Positions 25,801 through 36,599 are shown, counted from the first letter of the stretch. The stretch is DNA of 64,000 nt from Mytilus galloprovincialis (GCF_965363235.1 NC_134844.1:78151244-78215243); one strand, 5' to 3'. Numbers and translations: made by a program. The notes: generated from the sequence alone by a model not told the origin.

Positions 25801-28517
25801 TCCAGCTTCTTCTACCGACATTTTGTTTGTTATCACCAACAATACAAAACAATAAATGACACAGCTTATGAAAACTAAAACCAACAGATGCTTTATGTAA
25901 CGACACCAGCTACCAATAGTCTTCTGAAACAAAACCATATCAATCAGTACTTTAGGATCTGAAACCGTAATGCAGCAATAAAAAATAGAAACTGACATCA
26001 AAACTAGTAATAAACTCTGGCTAATGAGTCTTTCAAAGAATTATTTGTTATTAGTTCTAAACACTTTACAATAAATCAATCATCAATCTCATCTTTCTTT
26101 TGTGTATCTTAGCTGTTGGTCTTCTTTCGTGGGTTGTTTATTAATGACAATTTTCATTTTGTAGGTGTTATTCTGGAAAAGAGTAGTTATATAAACTATG
26201 TAAACACGCGAAGAGCTACATGTGTGTATGATCGAAATGGCACAGAGAGATATATATACTCTTCCAAAAAAGATATATTTCATAAGTAATACCTGCTAAA
26301 AAAAAACATTCCATTTGTCATATTGTGCATACAACAAAACACTGTCACAAATAATAAAACTAGTATACGATAACTGAAAAACGGGACAGAATGTAATAAA
26401 GTTATGTAAATTAATTACATTATATTAAAACTGTTGATAATGTTATTATACATTTTATAAAAATGTTATTTAATGAAGTTAACCTTACCATTCCAGTTTT
26501 ACACAAGGAAAAGATCATTCCTGAATGTAACACACCTAACATCAGAAATCCTGGTATTTTCCATAGATATATCAAAAACAAGCTAGTCTGCATGTAACTC
26601 TCAGCAATGGATAATAGAACACCCTTAAAACATTAACCTTTTTAATTATAAACAAACTTCTGAAAATCTTTAACAATTATGTTTATGTGTATCTTATAGT
26701 AATAAATGGATATCACTCACCTGACAAGACTAAGCAATGAATAATGAAGTAATTTTTAGTCGATAAGTCAACTTTGTATTCTTCAGTAGCTTTTTCATAC
26801 GATTTGATTATCCCTTTCTTCACTCTTCATGATTAAGTATGTTATTGTTGTGTACTAACTTATTAGCAGTCAAAATATCAATTTAACAGATTTTAATAGG
26901 GCTCTTCACGGTTAGTTCGGCCATATTGGATAGGGGCAGATTTTCATAATAGAGGTAAAAATGGTGTGAAAAATACGGGAAAACATCATTAAAATAGAGC
27001 TGTTGCTTGGAAACACACATAGGATTTCCCACACTTTCATACCATTTCCACCTCCTTCCAAAAAATCTGCCCCCTATCCAATATGGCCGAACTAACCGTT
27101 AAGAGCCCTATTGACTACAAGCGACTTGTATGAACAACACTGAATGTATCGTAGTTGGAAAATTGACATCTTCTTTGAAACAGTTGTTCAGCATACTGAT
27201 TTTATTTAAAAGAAAAAAACAAAAATAATATAGTCGACTGCGCTATTTTTAACGGGTAAACGATTTAAGTTCCCTTTTAAATGATATGTATATCCATTTG
27301 CATAAAGATAGCATATAACAAACAATGAATTATACAGCGATCACGTTAAAACTATATCTTACCAATAAAAGTGATTGCTTGTTTGGCCACTCCTTCCATT
27401 TCTGGCCTGTTGAAAACGAAGATGTCCATACTTTCGATACAAAAGAGGCAAAATATGGAAACATCACTATTAACAGAGTAACCGATCTCCTGCAAATATA
27501 TATAAATATAATAATCTTAGTAGCAGTGCAAAAACAATAATAAGCTTTAATTTACACTAGTACATTTTCGTAATTATTGACGGCAAACGTGATGATATCG
27601 ACGGTCAACGATCGCAATGTGGTAAAACATTATTACATCCACCGTGAAACCATAATATTTGATTTATAAATATCCTTAAGGATATTTTTTACCTAATTTG
27701 AGTTTTACCAACAATAACTTTCCTATTTTGTTAAGCCAATCTATTTCAATTATTTTTGCAAAAAGTAAAATAACCCTGGTATCTATGAAGAGTTTATTTA
27801 CAGCCACGTCGATGCCACTGCTGGTGGAGATTTATTTCCCCGAGGGTATCTGAAGCCCGGTAGTCAGCACTTCTGCGTTGACTTAAGTTATCGTTGATAT
27901 GCTCATAATTAAAATTTTACCGTTAGCAAAATTTAAAATTTTTGAAATACTAAGGGTTTCTACCTCAGGAATAGATTGCCTAAGCTGTATTTGGCAAAAC
28001 TTTTAGAATTTTTGGTCCTCAATGCTCTTTAGCTTCGTACTTTATATGACATTTTAACATTTTTTTATTCGAGCGTCACTGATGAGTCTTTTGTAGACGT
28101 AACGCGCGTCTGGCGTAAATATAAAATTTAATAGTGGTATCTATGATGAGTTTAGTTATAAATAACTATGGAATGAAATGAAAATTCACACGGTAAGTCC
28201 TTTATCATGGTAAAATCAAAGCCCAAACACATCAAACGAATTGAAAACAATTGGCATGTTCCTAACTTAGTACAGGTATTCCCTTGTATAGAACATGCTT
28301 AATGAACATGGTTTTATATTAAAAATGCCCAACACTGTAGTTTAAATCTAAAATCGTCTTATTTTTATAATAATTATATAGCCTTACCATTCGTTGTTTG
28401 ATTGCAATTCCTTTTGACTAAATAATAAAACTAAGGATCCCTGGTGAACGCAGAAGATAATACAAATCAGACTGAACAGAATACATTGAAGTAAGATTTT
28501 AAAGCACATCCTTGTAC
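13412..28517 (-). CDS. Chitin synthase (family 2 glycosyltransferase), nine exons
   Basis: Chitin synthase polymerises UDP-GlcNAc into chitin across the plasma membrane. Nine exons, 28388-28517, 27363-27489, 26489-26623, 24279-26016, 22013-22168, 20436-20918, 16658-16839, 14697-14745 and 13412-13803, join in phase to 1129 codons and a TAA stop. Family hallmarks are present: KAKKRWSQIMYMEYIL (residue ~530), ATDADM (~660), CCPGCFS, EDRW (~763), QRRRW (~800, the processive-synthase signature) and SWGTRD (~977). Several transmembrane segments precede the catalytic part and several follow QRRRW; a last pair lies after SWGTRD. No catalytic residue appears lost. The start is unsettled: the first exon opens mid-codon, so an earlier exon probably exists, though MCFKILL inside it could serve. 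No myosin-motor domain, found on some molluscan chitin synthases, is in the window. Identification is firm; exact exon ends are inferred. Confidence 0.95.
14697..14745 (-). CDS. Chitin synthase exon 8 (49 bases)
   Basis: Acceptor TTTCCTTAG and donor GTACGA; reads VPNIKQNTHKEPESQQ, a polar linker. It bridges phase 0 of exon 7 to phase 1 of exon 9, which is the main support; the linker itself is not conserved. Confidence 0.75.
14746..16199. other. Chitin synthase intron 7, left part
   Basis: AT-rich intron without recognised element. The minus-strand frame at 15558-15872 looks like chance. Confidence 0.5.
16200..16552 (+). mobile_element. Retroelement tail, 5'-truncated copy in intron
   Basis: Same tail as 2935-4460 but on the plus strand: GAATGTGACCTACCGAATTA, the GGTGGCACATG region, then TATGAGTTTGACTGTCCCTC. 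Only the 3' end of the element is present, as expected for a truncated insertion. Confidence 0.75.
16658..16839 (-). CDS. Chitin synthase exon 7
   Basis: Acceptor ACATGCAG, donor GTAAGTG. Encodes EGLSVAIAFGSYIYG, a hydrophobic pair and the diagnostic SWGTRDK at its end. Confidence 0.95.
17085..17310. repeat. Two-copy tandem repeat, ~122 bases
   Basis: ATATGCTTTGTxTATATxCC, then TACTTATACATxCCGTCA, occur twice 122 bases apart inside a chitin synthase intron. Confidence 0.75.
17311..18375. other. Chitin synthase intron 6, middle
   Basis: Contains recurring CATCATCCCCTTT / GTTATCTCCCTTT blocks (17930-18190), a degenerate dispersed repeat. No gene. Confidence 0.4.
18376..18863. repeat. Element with ~19-base inverted ends and TGACCT motifs
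   Basis: GAACCGGAAGTCATAGAGA at the left is matched, with one mismatch, by TCTCTACGACTTCCGGTTC at the right. The interior is rich in TGACCT/AGGTCA, including AGGTCA-A-AGGTCA at 18446-18458 and TGACCTTGACCT at 18781-18792. No target duplication was established. Confidence 0.5.
19270..19790. repeat. ~121-base tandem repeat, about five units
   Basis: TATCAAATGAAAGGTCATA and close variants recur near 19275, 19399, 19519, 19640 and 19760, with ATGAGGTCAxTTAGTG-like stretches between. The period is not a multiple of three and the units are diverged, so this is a minisatellite in an intron, not coding. Confidence 0.8.
19925..20100 (-). repeat. Dispersed SINE-like repeat
   Basis: Reverse-orientation copy: AGCTATAAAACCAGGTTTAA through TATGACAGTTGTTGTACATT to AGGAACTTTCCGTTTTGAAT. 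Confidence 0.7.
20436..20918 (-). CDS. Chitin synthase exon 6 (QRRRW exon)
   Basis: Acceptor ATATATACAG, donor GTAGGT. Carries EDRWMCTLMM and FMNQRRRWILSDYANA, the core of the processive site, followed by three or four transmembrane helices. Confidence 0.96.
20919..22012. other. Chitin synthase intron 5
   Basis: No gene. 21030-21140 (GTACTCTGTTCCTGTGCCAA ... GGCACTCGGCTGGGTAACAT) looks like a decayed duplicate of part of exon 6, which has ACTGTTCCTGCTCCGAAG ... GGAACTCGGCTGAGTAGCAT. Confidence 0.55.
22013..22168 (-). CDS. Chitin synthase exon 5
   Basis: Acceptor TTGTACTTTTAG, donor GTAAAAAA. Reads DLWMNKSAQNIIGSVMCCPG then CFSMFKLEAIRDVV. It joins exon 4 (FEYAK) and exon 6 (GEDRW) without a frame change. 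Confidence 0.94.
22226..22465 (+). mobile_element. Retroelement tail, 5'-truncated copy
   Basis: GAAACATGACGGGTGCCACA through GTCAGTTTATTTTCGATCTA; same family as 16200-16552. Confidence 0.75.
22780..23150. repeat. Dispersed repeat, partner at 40960-41280
   Basis: Both hold TAGCAGTTTTACAAAA, TTTTGACAATACAATGC, ATCGGGTACTA and GAAGTGGCCGCATT in the same order. Family unknown. Confidence 0.7.
23151..24278. other. Chitin synthase intron 4, remainder
   Basis: AT-rich, no recognised element. Confidence 0.45.
24279..26016 (-). CDS. Chitin synthase exon 4 (large catalytic exon)
   Basis: 1738 bases. Encodes an N-terminal membrane part, then the GT2 domain start (RRIFVCTTMYQE), KAKKRWSQIMYM and ATDADM, ending at FEYAK with donor GTAAAA. 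The acceptor (CATTAGCCAG before 26016) was chosen because it is the phase-0 AG after exon 3; the upstream edge could be off by a few codons. Confidence 0.93.
26017..26488. other. Chitin synthase intron 3
   Basis: AT-rich intron; the short minus-strand frame at 26089-26283 has no splice support. Confidence 0.5.
26489..26623 (-). CDS. Chitin synthase exon 3
   Basis: Acceptor TTAATGTTTTAAG, donor GTAAGG, 45 codons in phase 0. Reads GVLLSIAESYMQTSLFLIYL and more hydrophobic residues, matching the second membrane region of animal chitin synthases. Confidence 0.85.
26899..27107. mobile_element. 209-base MITE with ~46-base inverted ends
   Basis: Starts GGGCTCTTCACGGTTAGTTC and ends with its near-perfect complement GAACTAACCGTTAAGAGCCC. 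A TA dinucleotide flanks each side, consistent with a Tc1/mariner-type target duplication. Lies in chitin synthase intron 2. The arms are still almost identical, so the insertion is fairly young. Confidence 0.88.
27363..27489 (-). CDS. Chitin synthase exon 2
   Basis: Acceptor ATATTTGCAG, donor GTAAGA. Reads RSVTLLIVMFPYFASFVSKV then a tryptophan-rich loop; the FPYFASF-loop pattern is typical of the N-terminal membrane part of the family. Phase agrees on both sides. Confidence 0.85.
27775..28155 (+). repeat. Dispersed ~400-base repeat, near-full copy
   Basis: Aligns from GTCGATGCCACTGCTGGTGG through AGCTGTATTTGGCAAAAC to GCGTCACTGATGAGTC and GGTATCTATGATGAGTTTA. Sits in chitin synthase intron 1. 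Confidence 0.8.
28388..28517 (-). CDS. Chitin synthase exon 1 found (probably not the first)
   Basis: Acceptor ATATTTTTAG, donor GTAAGG. Reads TRMCFKILLQCILFSLICII then HQGSLVLLFSQKE. The last two bases combine with exon 2 to give Trp. GSLVLL resembles the KGSxLL motif after the first helix in relatives. Confidence 0.8.
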
Positions 28518-28994
28518 CTAAAAATATATTCATCGGGTATTATAATGACACAGACCTTCAATGCTATTAATTTTATTCTGTTATTAGTTTCATATAATTC
28601 CATTTAATGTTACAAAAAATTACTATGATTTTGAAGTGTTGTATTCTTTTTTCATTAAAGTTTGTTTCTCTTCTTGAAATTGCGGCGGTCTTTTTTAAAG
28701 ATCTAAATATGATGGTCCTGGACATCATAGAAAAACGTCAATTGCCAAATATTTTTGTATCACAAATATATGTGAATCTGGTGCAGTAACATTGGTACAG
28801 TAACTGCTAATTTCATTGTTGTCCCGAATCGACAATTCAACGTAGACTGCTTGAGACACACAGAAATAGATAAACATGCATACTAGTAGATATTTTTTAA
28901 ACAGTTCGTTTAATTTAATCATATGCATGTAGTAACGCTTGAGAACTCTTTAAATTTAAAATCAAACTCACAGCAAGAATATAATAAAAAAAAT

Positions 28995-29785
28995 AGAGGC
29001 TCTTAAGAGCCTGTGTCGCTCACCTTGGTTTATGTGCATATTATACAAAGGACACAGATGGATTCATGACAAAATTGTGTTTTGGTGATGGTGATGTGTT
29101 TGTAGATCTTCCTTTACTGAACATTCTTGCTACTTACAATTTTCTTTATCTATAATTAACTTGGCCCTTTAGTTACAAAGGAAAATATTTTGTGAAAATT
29201 TACAAAAATGTATCAAATTCATGAAAATTGTTAAAAATTGACTATAAAGGGCAATAACTCATTAAAGGGTGAACTAACCATTTTGGTCATGTTCGGATAT
29301 TTGTAGATCTTACTTTGCTGAACAATATTGCAGTTTATAGTTTATCTCTATCTATAATAGTATTCAAGATAATAACCAAAAACGGCAAAATTTCTTTAAA
29401 AATTACCAATTGGGGGAGCAGCAACATAACAACGGGTTGTCCGATTCGTCTGAAAATTTCAGAGCAGTTAGATCTTGACCTGATAAACAATGTAAGATGG
29501 CAGATTTGCTGTAAATGCTTTGGTTTTACAGTTATAAGCCAAAATCTACATTTTTACCCTATGTTCTATGTTTAGCCATGGCGGCCATCATGGTTGGTTG
29601 GCCGGATCGCCGGACACATTTTTTAAACTAGATACCCGAATAATGATTGTGGCCAAGTTTGGTAAAATTTGGCCCAGTAGTTTCAGGAGAAAATATTTGT
29701 AAAAGTTTACAGACTACGGACGCCAGACGACGGACGCCAAGTGATGATAAAAGTTCACTTGGCCATTTGGGCCAGGTGAGCTAAA
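28995..29785. repeat. Dispersed repeat bounded by GAGGCTCTTAAGAGCC and GGGCCAGGTGAGCT
   Basis: About 790 bases. Inner landmarks are TAAAGGGCAATAACTC, CGGACGCCAAGTGATG and TTCACTTGGCCATTTGGGCC. GCTCACC near the left end is complementary to GGTGAGC at the right end. The style suggests a non-autonomous element; no protein is encoded. Confidence 0.55.
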
Positions 29786-30814
29786 AATAACCAACAAAAC
29801 GAATTTGTCGGGAATGTCGTCACAATCTGATAATTCTAGTTCACAACTCAAAGAACATGATTCGATAACGCCGTTTCAAATGCAGTTGTCAAATTGTAGG
29901 CCTGGTTAATTAGTTTTTTTTTTTTAATTCTTCAAATCGTTATTAATTAATCGCTCACTTTTTTTCTATTACACATGCACGTATGTGTAGTTTTGAGGAA
30001 ATTAAAAATGTTCTTAGTTTAATGATTTTACAAGTTGAACGCCTGTTGATTATTCAAGATTAGTTTTCAACGTTTTCCATTATAAAAAAACAAATCATCA
30101 CTCACTTTTTATTGCATAATGCATGTATGCAAGTGTATTTTAGAGCATATAGATAATTGTTTACAATGTAAGCAACAAAAAATCACTTATGGTTGATCCT
30201 TATTGATGGTCAATATTAATGATATCTAACTGACAACATAACAAATGTGGGTTCTTAACTATAGTAAATATTACAATTAACAACATATGATATCATATTT
30301 GAGCACAAACATAGTTTGTAATAATAAAACACATAGCATAATTTTAATTTCGTATTTTGGATTCTATAATAACCAATAACATTTTGGCTGTTATAATGCT
30401 TTTATGATTAACACTCAGACGGGCCAAAATATCTCTAGGTTTTTTCTAGCGTGGTCAAGTAGAAATTCAACTCGCCAATATGTAAAGCTTTGTTATTTGA
30501 TGTAATTTATGGATTATTTGACAAAACCTAGACATGTTGCGTGACGTCTGTGTTTTAACATCTAGAATGAGTTTTATATTACATTTCAAATGAAATCCAA
30601 TAATTGTTTCTAAAAAAAATGTACAAAACGAATTTATTCAGATTTGATATCTTTGACAATATGTTATATGCAGATTGTATTATAATGTGATACGTTAATC
30701 TTTTTTATGCTTTTTTTGTTAATTTATTTTTCTTTTGTTAACTAGTCTGTATGTAAATGTGTCTTTTCTTTTCAGACGTAAAGACGTTACTGCTGATAAT
30801 TAAACTGCACTACC
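29786..30814. other. Unassigned AT-rich sequence
   Basis: Region 5' of the located chitin synthase exons. No exon ending in the required phase was found. Confidence 0.4.
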
Positions 30815-32154
30815 GTGCCAAAAGTGAAGATAATTTTACGACGTCATGTCGAATTCGGGTTGGAAGTGACAACTTCTAAAGCCGTTTTCTCTGTAAATAA
30901 GTTGGAGTTATCTCTCTTTTTGCACAATATGAAAGTTTTTAGGAAGGTCATTGACCTGATACGTCACCGGAAGTTTGGAATCGTCTGCTTTGTTTACATT
31001 CCGTATAGTTTTGAGAATGGCCCGAAACGCAAGGAACTGTCATTGTCCGAGAAAAATGCCATTGCAGCATTACATAAGGCTGGTATGAAAGGACCTGACA
31101 TCGCACGACAAACAAGACATCCACTTCCAACAATTTTTCGGGTTTTAAACCGTTTCAAAGGTCGGGGGAGTTTGGAAAACAAGGAGAGAACGGGGAGGCC
31201 GAATCTGCTAACACCGCGGGATACTCGCAAAATTTGCACCACTGTCAAGTCGGACAGAAAACGTCCACTGCATGAGATAACTGCTGTTTTCAATGAATCT
31301 AGGGAAGAACCAGTATCTAACGTACTGTTCAGAGAAAATTGTATGAAGAAGGGTTCAAAAAAAAAACGTGTTGTAAAAAAATCCATCAGAATTCGTGCTG
31401 CAAATGTCAAAAAAAGGCTGGCATGGTGTAAATTGGCAAGACACAAAACTGTGGAAGATTATTGGAGAAGGGTCATATATAGTGATGAATGTAAGGTGGA
31501 AATGAAATGGATAATCGTGTTTTAGTCTGGAGACGGCCTGGTGAGGAGTGGACTTCTCCTTGCTTAAATCCTGGCCGTTGGTCACGACTGAGTTTGATGA
31601 TCTGGGGCTGCATTACCTATGAAGGTGTTGGTACTATTACTGTTGTAACTGGTAATATAAATGCTTTAAAGTATATTGAGATAGTTGACAATTTTGTTTG
31701 GCCTGTTATTGCTCGTCATTCCCCCGCTGACAATTACATATACCAAGATGACAATGCCCCGGTACATAGGGCCAAAATTGTGAAGGATTACATGGAAAAA
31801 AATCAACTTCATGGTATGGAATGGCCAGCACAAAGTCCAGACCTTAATATTATTGAAAATATGTGGCGTAAAATTAACATTGAACTGCAAAAACAGGCAC
31901 ATAACATCACTACAAAGGCTCAAATGGAGACAGCAATTCGGGACATATGGACAAATATATCCTTAGAATTCATAAGAAAACTTTATGATTCAATTCCAAG
32001 ACGTTTGAGGCTAGTAATAAGGGCAAAAGGAAACATCACAAAGTATTAGGTGAGTTCAGATAATTTTATTAATATAATTACAAAGGTTGAACTGTGACAG
32101 ATACTTGATAACTGTATGTGGCGGCCATCTTGGAATTATCTTCACTTTTGGCAC
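30815..32154 (+). mobile_element. Tc1-type (DD34E) DNA transposon
   Basis: The first 20 bases, GTGCCAAAAGTGAAGATAAT, recur inverted at the right end (ATTATCTTCACTTTTGGCAC). The right copy may extend further outward. The interior encodes one transposase in two overlapping frames. At 1340 bases between the inverted repeats it is the usual size for the family. The exact outer ends and the TA target sites were not settled. Confidence 0.88.
30930..32049 (+). pseudogene. Tc1-family transposase, one frameshift
   Basis: Cut-and-paste transposase. Frame 1 (to 31525) has the helix-turn-helix region (KELSLSEKNAIAALHKAGMK, RTGRPNLLTPRD) and the first catalytic Asp in YSDEC. Frame 2 (31507-32049) continues with LVWRRPGEEW, the second Asp in YQDDNAPVH and the Glu in DLNIIENMW, exactly 34 residues apart, the Tc1 spacing. 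The two frames meet near 31500, where a single-base indel is enough to explain the break. Catalytic residues are otherwise kept. The natural start is unclear: ATGGCC at 31018 is out of frame with KELSLSEK, and the first in-frame ATG is at 30930. Confidence 0.9.
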
Positions 32155-33293
32155 AAGTCTGTATATCAACATATCAAACATTTTTGCCATAAACCTGTAT
32201 ATGTTACTAAAATTTATTATTCAGCACGTTTTGCATTATATATTATTCAATATCTTAGTTATTTTTTTTTTACCAAATTTAGACTCAAATTCATTAGATG
32301 ATATATTTTGTTGTTCGAAACGCACATCTTCCCCCTACAGTGTGTTAGACTTGAATAATGATATATCAAACCAATCATCGTCAAAACATAGTTTTTTTTT
32401 TCATTTTTGTAGTTATCAATGCTTTATTTTGAAAAATGTTGTTTGTCTTTTTTGCATTTTTCATTTAACAGATCTCTGATATACTGTGCTGTATGTTAAT
32501 CGATTTCATGTATATTTCAATAATTGCTAAAACCTAGTTGACATTCCTTGTAGAACATATCGTTTGTATCTATAAATATTGCTACAATATTATATAAACA
32601 CCTTTCAAAAAAAAAATTGTGACTTGGATGGAAAGTTGTTTCATTGGCACTTTTACCATATCTTACTCTATCTGTTGAATAGATATATTATGTATCAAAA
32701 TTGAACGCCGCTTGTTCTTTTTTATCTTTATAATATTGTCAACGTCAGTGTGCAATTTTACTACAGTACCGAAATCATCCCTGGTCTGATATTAAGAATA
32801 TGACGAAAGTCATTGACCACACAACTCTATAAGCCTCTGTTGGAATACTTTCATTTGAAGATGACGCAAACTATCTTAAAGAGAAATATAACAGAATCGA
32901 AGTACAAACTCGACAAAATCATTTATATTATTAAGAGAAAGAGTATTTTTGTTTGCACCAAAATCAAACATATCAGAGTTCCTGTAATTCTCTTAACAAG
33001 CATACAGGGGATACGCATGCCGCAAGGAAAACAAGGGACATACAAACAACACCAGAACATTTTTCATTTTGCTGTTGTCACTACAGGGAAAGGAAAATGA
33101 AATTTTGTAATGCCAAAAAAAAAAACAGGGCTATGACACAAATTATGAACATTTAACACTAGTTAAAAGATAAACTCCGAAACATAATTATAAATGAACT
33201 AAAATATAAACAAAAACACTCAAGACTTACAAAGGTCAGAGGATCCTGACTTTGAACAGGTGCGAAAATGTGGAGGGATTAAACATTTTATAA
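32155..33293. other. Unassigned AT-rich sequence
   Basis: No gene. A fragment at 33215-33293 (GACTTACAAAGGTCAGAGGA) belongs to the dispersed family best seen at 57740-58035. Confidence 0.4.
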
Positions 33294-34790
33294 TAGTACA
33301 CATGAAACAAAAAGAAAACGATAGACTAAGCAACACAAACTCCACCAAAAACTAAGGGTGTTTTCAGGTGTTCTAGAAGGGTAAGCAGATCCTGCTTTTC
33401 ATGTGGCACACGTCATGTTGCTTATGTTATTACAATACCGGTAAATAGTATAAATCGGTAGGTCAAATTCATGAGGGAAGGGGATTGTAGTTATGACGTG
33501 AGAAACATTTCCGATATTATCTGTGAAACGGTTATTCCATAATGGTCAACCACCTCGTGATGGCGTCCGTAAATTTTTTGAAGGGATGAATTCATCTTCA
33601 CCATTTGAAACTCTTGGGTTAATATTTTTTTTTTGTGAGCAGCAACCTTCTATCAATGAAATCGTGATAGCAAATACAAGCACGGGTATATCGTATCAAT
33701 TGGGAGATATATACTCCGTATGCAGGCGCTGCTGGAATGTTGCTATTTAGAAATGGAAAATTCACAATTGGGAAACTGAAATCATCTCTTTTGTCGTAAC
33801 GTTTTTTAAGTCAAGATATGAGGTCGACTTACCTTTATCTATTGTATCCTTTATCTCTAGTTGGATGGGATAGATGCGTTCAACAGTCACCAATTTTTGA
33901 ATCATTTAGTGAGAGAACATTATCTTTACAGTGGAAAGTAAAGTCAAGGGATATTGCTAACTTATTATCTTTCTTCCTATGTATATTAGTAAAGAAACAA
34001 GTCGGATAGAAGAGGAGCACAATTTGTTCCCATTGGAATGCCGACAGTCTGATGAAAAACATGTCCTCTAAACGTAACAAATATGTTGTCTATCAAGAAA
34101 TCAAGCATCTTGATCACTTCAGTTTCAGGAAATGTTTTGTTGAATCAGATTGATCCTGTACAAAGTAGGATGTATCCCTCCTTAAGAATAGATACCTGAA
34201 TCTACATTAGTCTTTCTTTTTTATGAAAAATAGCAAAACCAACTCTTTCATTTTGTCTTTTAGTTTGGAATCGGTAAGAAAAGTCAAATGTTTTAATACT
34301 ACTGCAAGATGAAAGAGTCATAAATTGTATGTACCAGATCTTTGAGTATCTGATTAACGCCACCTCTAGAAAAGACAGTTTCACAATAACTTTGAAGCCC
34401 GGTTTTGATTACTGATAAAACAGATGTTAATAATTTAGAAAAAGGTTTCGTGGAGCACTTGGAAGACCAGAAATATACCGTTGTGTGTAAGGACACTTAC
34501 GTTGTTTAGGTATTCAATGCAGCGATAGAAGATCCAGTATTTTGTCTTTGGTTGAAATTCCAAAGGAACATAGAACAAACCTATGAATATCCAGGATTTC
34601 CTCTTTGGTAAGTGTCGAGAGGGTATAAATAAAGGCAACAGTAGTATACCGCTTTTCGAAATGCATAAATCGATTGAGATAAAAACAAATCCATGTTACA
34701 AACTAAAACTGAGGGAAACACATCAAATATAAGAGGAGAACAACTACACAACAGAAAAACAAGTTGTAAGGGGTAATAATTAAGATACCT
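33294..34790 (-). mobile_element. Non-LTR (Penelope-like?) reverse-transcriptase relic, copy 2
   Basis: Same pieces as copy 1: the CSTKP / LLTSVLS / GVNQ block at 34299-34496 and the RLSAFQWEQ-type remnant near 34020-34050. Broken in several places; similarity to copy 1 is high over the whole length. Confidence 0.6.
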
Positions 34791-35077
34791 AACCGCTTTT
34801 ATACATGTTTTATGGCAGCAAATCATTAATAGAGACATCGTGCAAAGCAGGTGGTGTATAATAACGATGACCATGGCTGCATCTACGTCGAGGGGTAGAG
34901 TTGGGAATATTTATCATATACCACGAGCTACACAACGGACTATACATTATACATATATCATCAATTTAAATAAAGTAGTAATTGTGTCAAACAACTTAAA
35001 TTCATTGACAAACAACAAAAGCTGACATTTTCAGATCAGACGGATTTTCATTTCCAAGTAAATGAATGAACACTTAC

Positions 35078-35097
35078 CACACTCTGGTATAGCAGAC
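35078..35097 (-). pseudogene. Second copy of the 20-base micro-exon
   Basis: Acceptor ATTAG and donor GTAAGTG are intact and the coding bases read SAIPEC plus one base. No partner for the 651-776 exon was found downstream of it, so it is probably part of a partial gene copy; a complete paralogue with distant exons is not excluded. Confidence 0.45.
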
Positions 35098-35312
35098 CTA
35101 ATGATAATAAGATAACTTTTTAAACGAAGTGGCTACTTACTTAAATAACACTGAAAATTAAAGTATTCAATCGAGGAATGCTGTAGGTTTGAACAAATCA
35201 TTAGCGACATATGGTGTTTAGCTTTTTTTCAATTTTACTGAATATGCATTGTGTAGGCGTGCAACATCTTTCATCTTAAGTTAAAATATATTTCACATCA
35301 GCTAATTATTGC

Positions 35313-36599
35313 CTTTACGTGTAGTCTTTAAAAAAAATAATATATAAATTCTATATTCCATATCTACAAAATGTGGACACAATTGTAACCGATTTTACGT
35401 TTTAAGGGTCGTTGATAAAAAAACGTTAACCTCTCTACATAATGTGATTGTCTGATTGGTATTCAGCTCCACTTTCAGCATTTTTTTGTTTAATCGTGGC
35501 TTTCGACTATTGACATGCGGTATGTATAACTGACAGCCCTAGTAGAAAATTTGGAGTCGAGCGTAGCTGGCACATGAGGGATTGAGCTCTAAACGTTTAA
35601 TTTAATATTGAAAGGCTATTGTTGCAGTAGTTGATCTACATCTTCTACATTGTTAGATAAGATTAGACTAGGGCAATCTTAGTTATGATTTTCGATATAA
35701 CAATGCAGTAGTATATTTATTTCTGTGTTTGGTCCATTGTGCAATCTTACATGTGTATTACACTGGTATGTATGTAAAATTTACGTTATACATGTTCAGG
35801 AATCGACGGGACTTCTGTCGTCCTTGACCTTTGTTAGTGAGTTGTTTTAATTCATCCTATTGGTACAGTGTTTGCATGAAATTTGAATCAGTGTTATTTA
35901 TTGGGAATTAATCTATATCTAACATACCATGTATTGCAAAAGCTGCAATTAGCGACAACGAAATAAATATTACTACTTAGTCTGGTTATCTGGTTCATCG
36001 CCATTCTTTAATTGTTAATGCTTGATAATGTGTCGCTAATATAAAAAAGTAAACGAAGTATATAACAATTTCTTATACTCCTTGAGATCTGTTAAAAATA
36101 AATAGGGTTAGTCCTCTCAAATATATACATAGATATACATAGCATATAGACCAAGGAATTCTGAAGCAGAGGTATTTCCTTTATTCATTGATATTATACG
36201 TTGACCTTACATTCAGCGAGATATAATTTATAGAAGTTGTGTAATGCTGTTGCCATGTTTAGCCATCGATTCAAATAATTTTGCCTGTTATAAATATGTA
36301 ACAGACTTTCTTCGATTATCAAGATGATTATGCAAATTATGTACCTTTTGATGTTGTACATGTAACATCTTGAATAATCATTATGATATACAATAGCAAG
36401 CTTTCAAATTAGTATACGTAGTGGTTCAAACAATTTTAAATACTCCTTTTTGAAAATGTTTTGTTTGTCGATGATACAAGGTATAGACCACAGATTTCTA
36501 AACCATGGATCCTTACTTTATTCGGTAATATAATATGTTGAGCTTGCATTCAAAGAACATGGGGATAAGTGAAGTTGGGATCATTCTTTTAAAATTTTC
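35313..36599. other. Unassigned AT-rich sequence
   Basis: No gene or clear repeat boundary. Confidence 0.4.

Larger units (their letters stand above)
33294..35312. repeat. Duplicated block, copy 2 (partner 3010-5450)
   Basis: Begins AGTACACATGAAACAAAAAG and ends near CACATCAGCTAATTATTG, matching copy 1 throughout except for the 400-base repeat that copy 1 carries. Includes a second reverse-transcriptase relic and the 20-base exon. Confidence 0.8.

Noticed and set aside
28725-28928. Possible N-terminal chitin synthase exon (ELFKKYLLVCMF)
   Set aside because: No donor in the phase needed for the exon at 28517, and no family motif.
32087-32479. 130-codon plus-strand frame after the Tc1 transposase
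   Set aside because: Overlaps the right inverted repeat of the transposon and low-complexity T-rich DNA.
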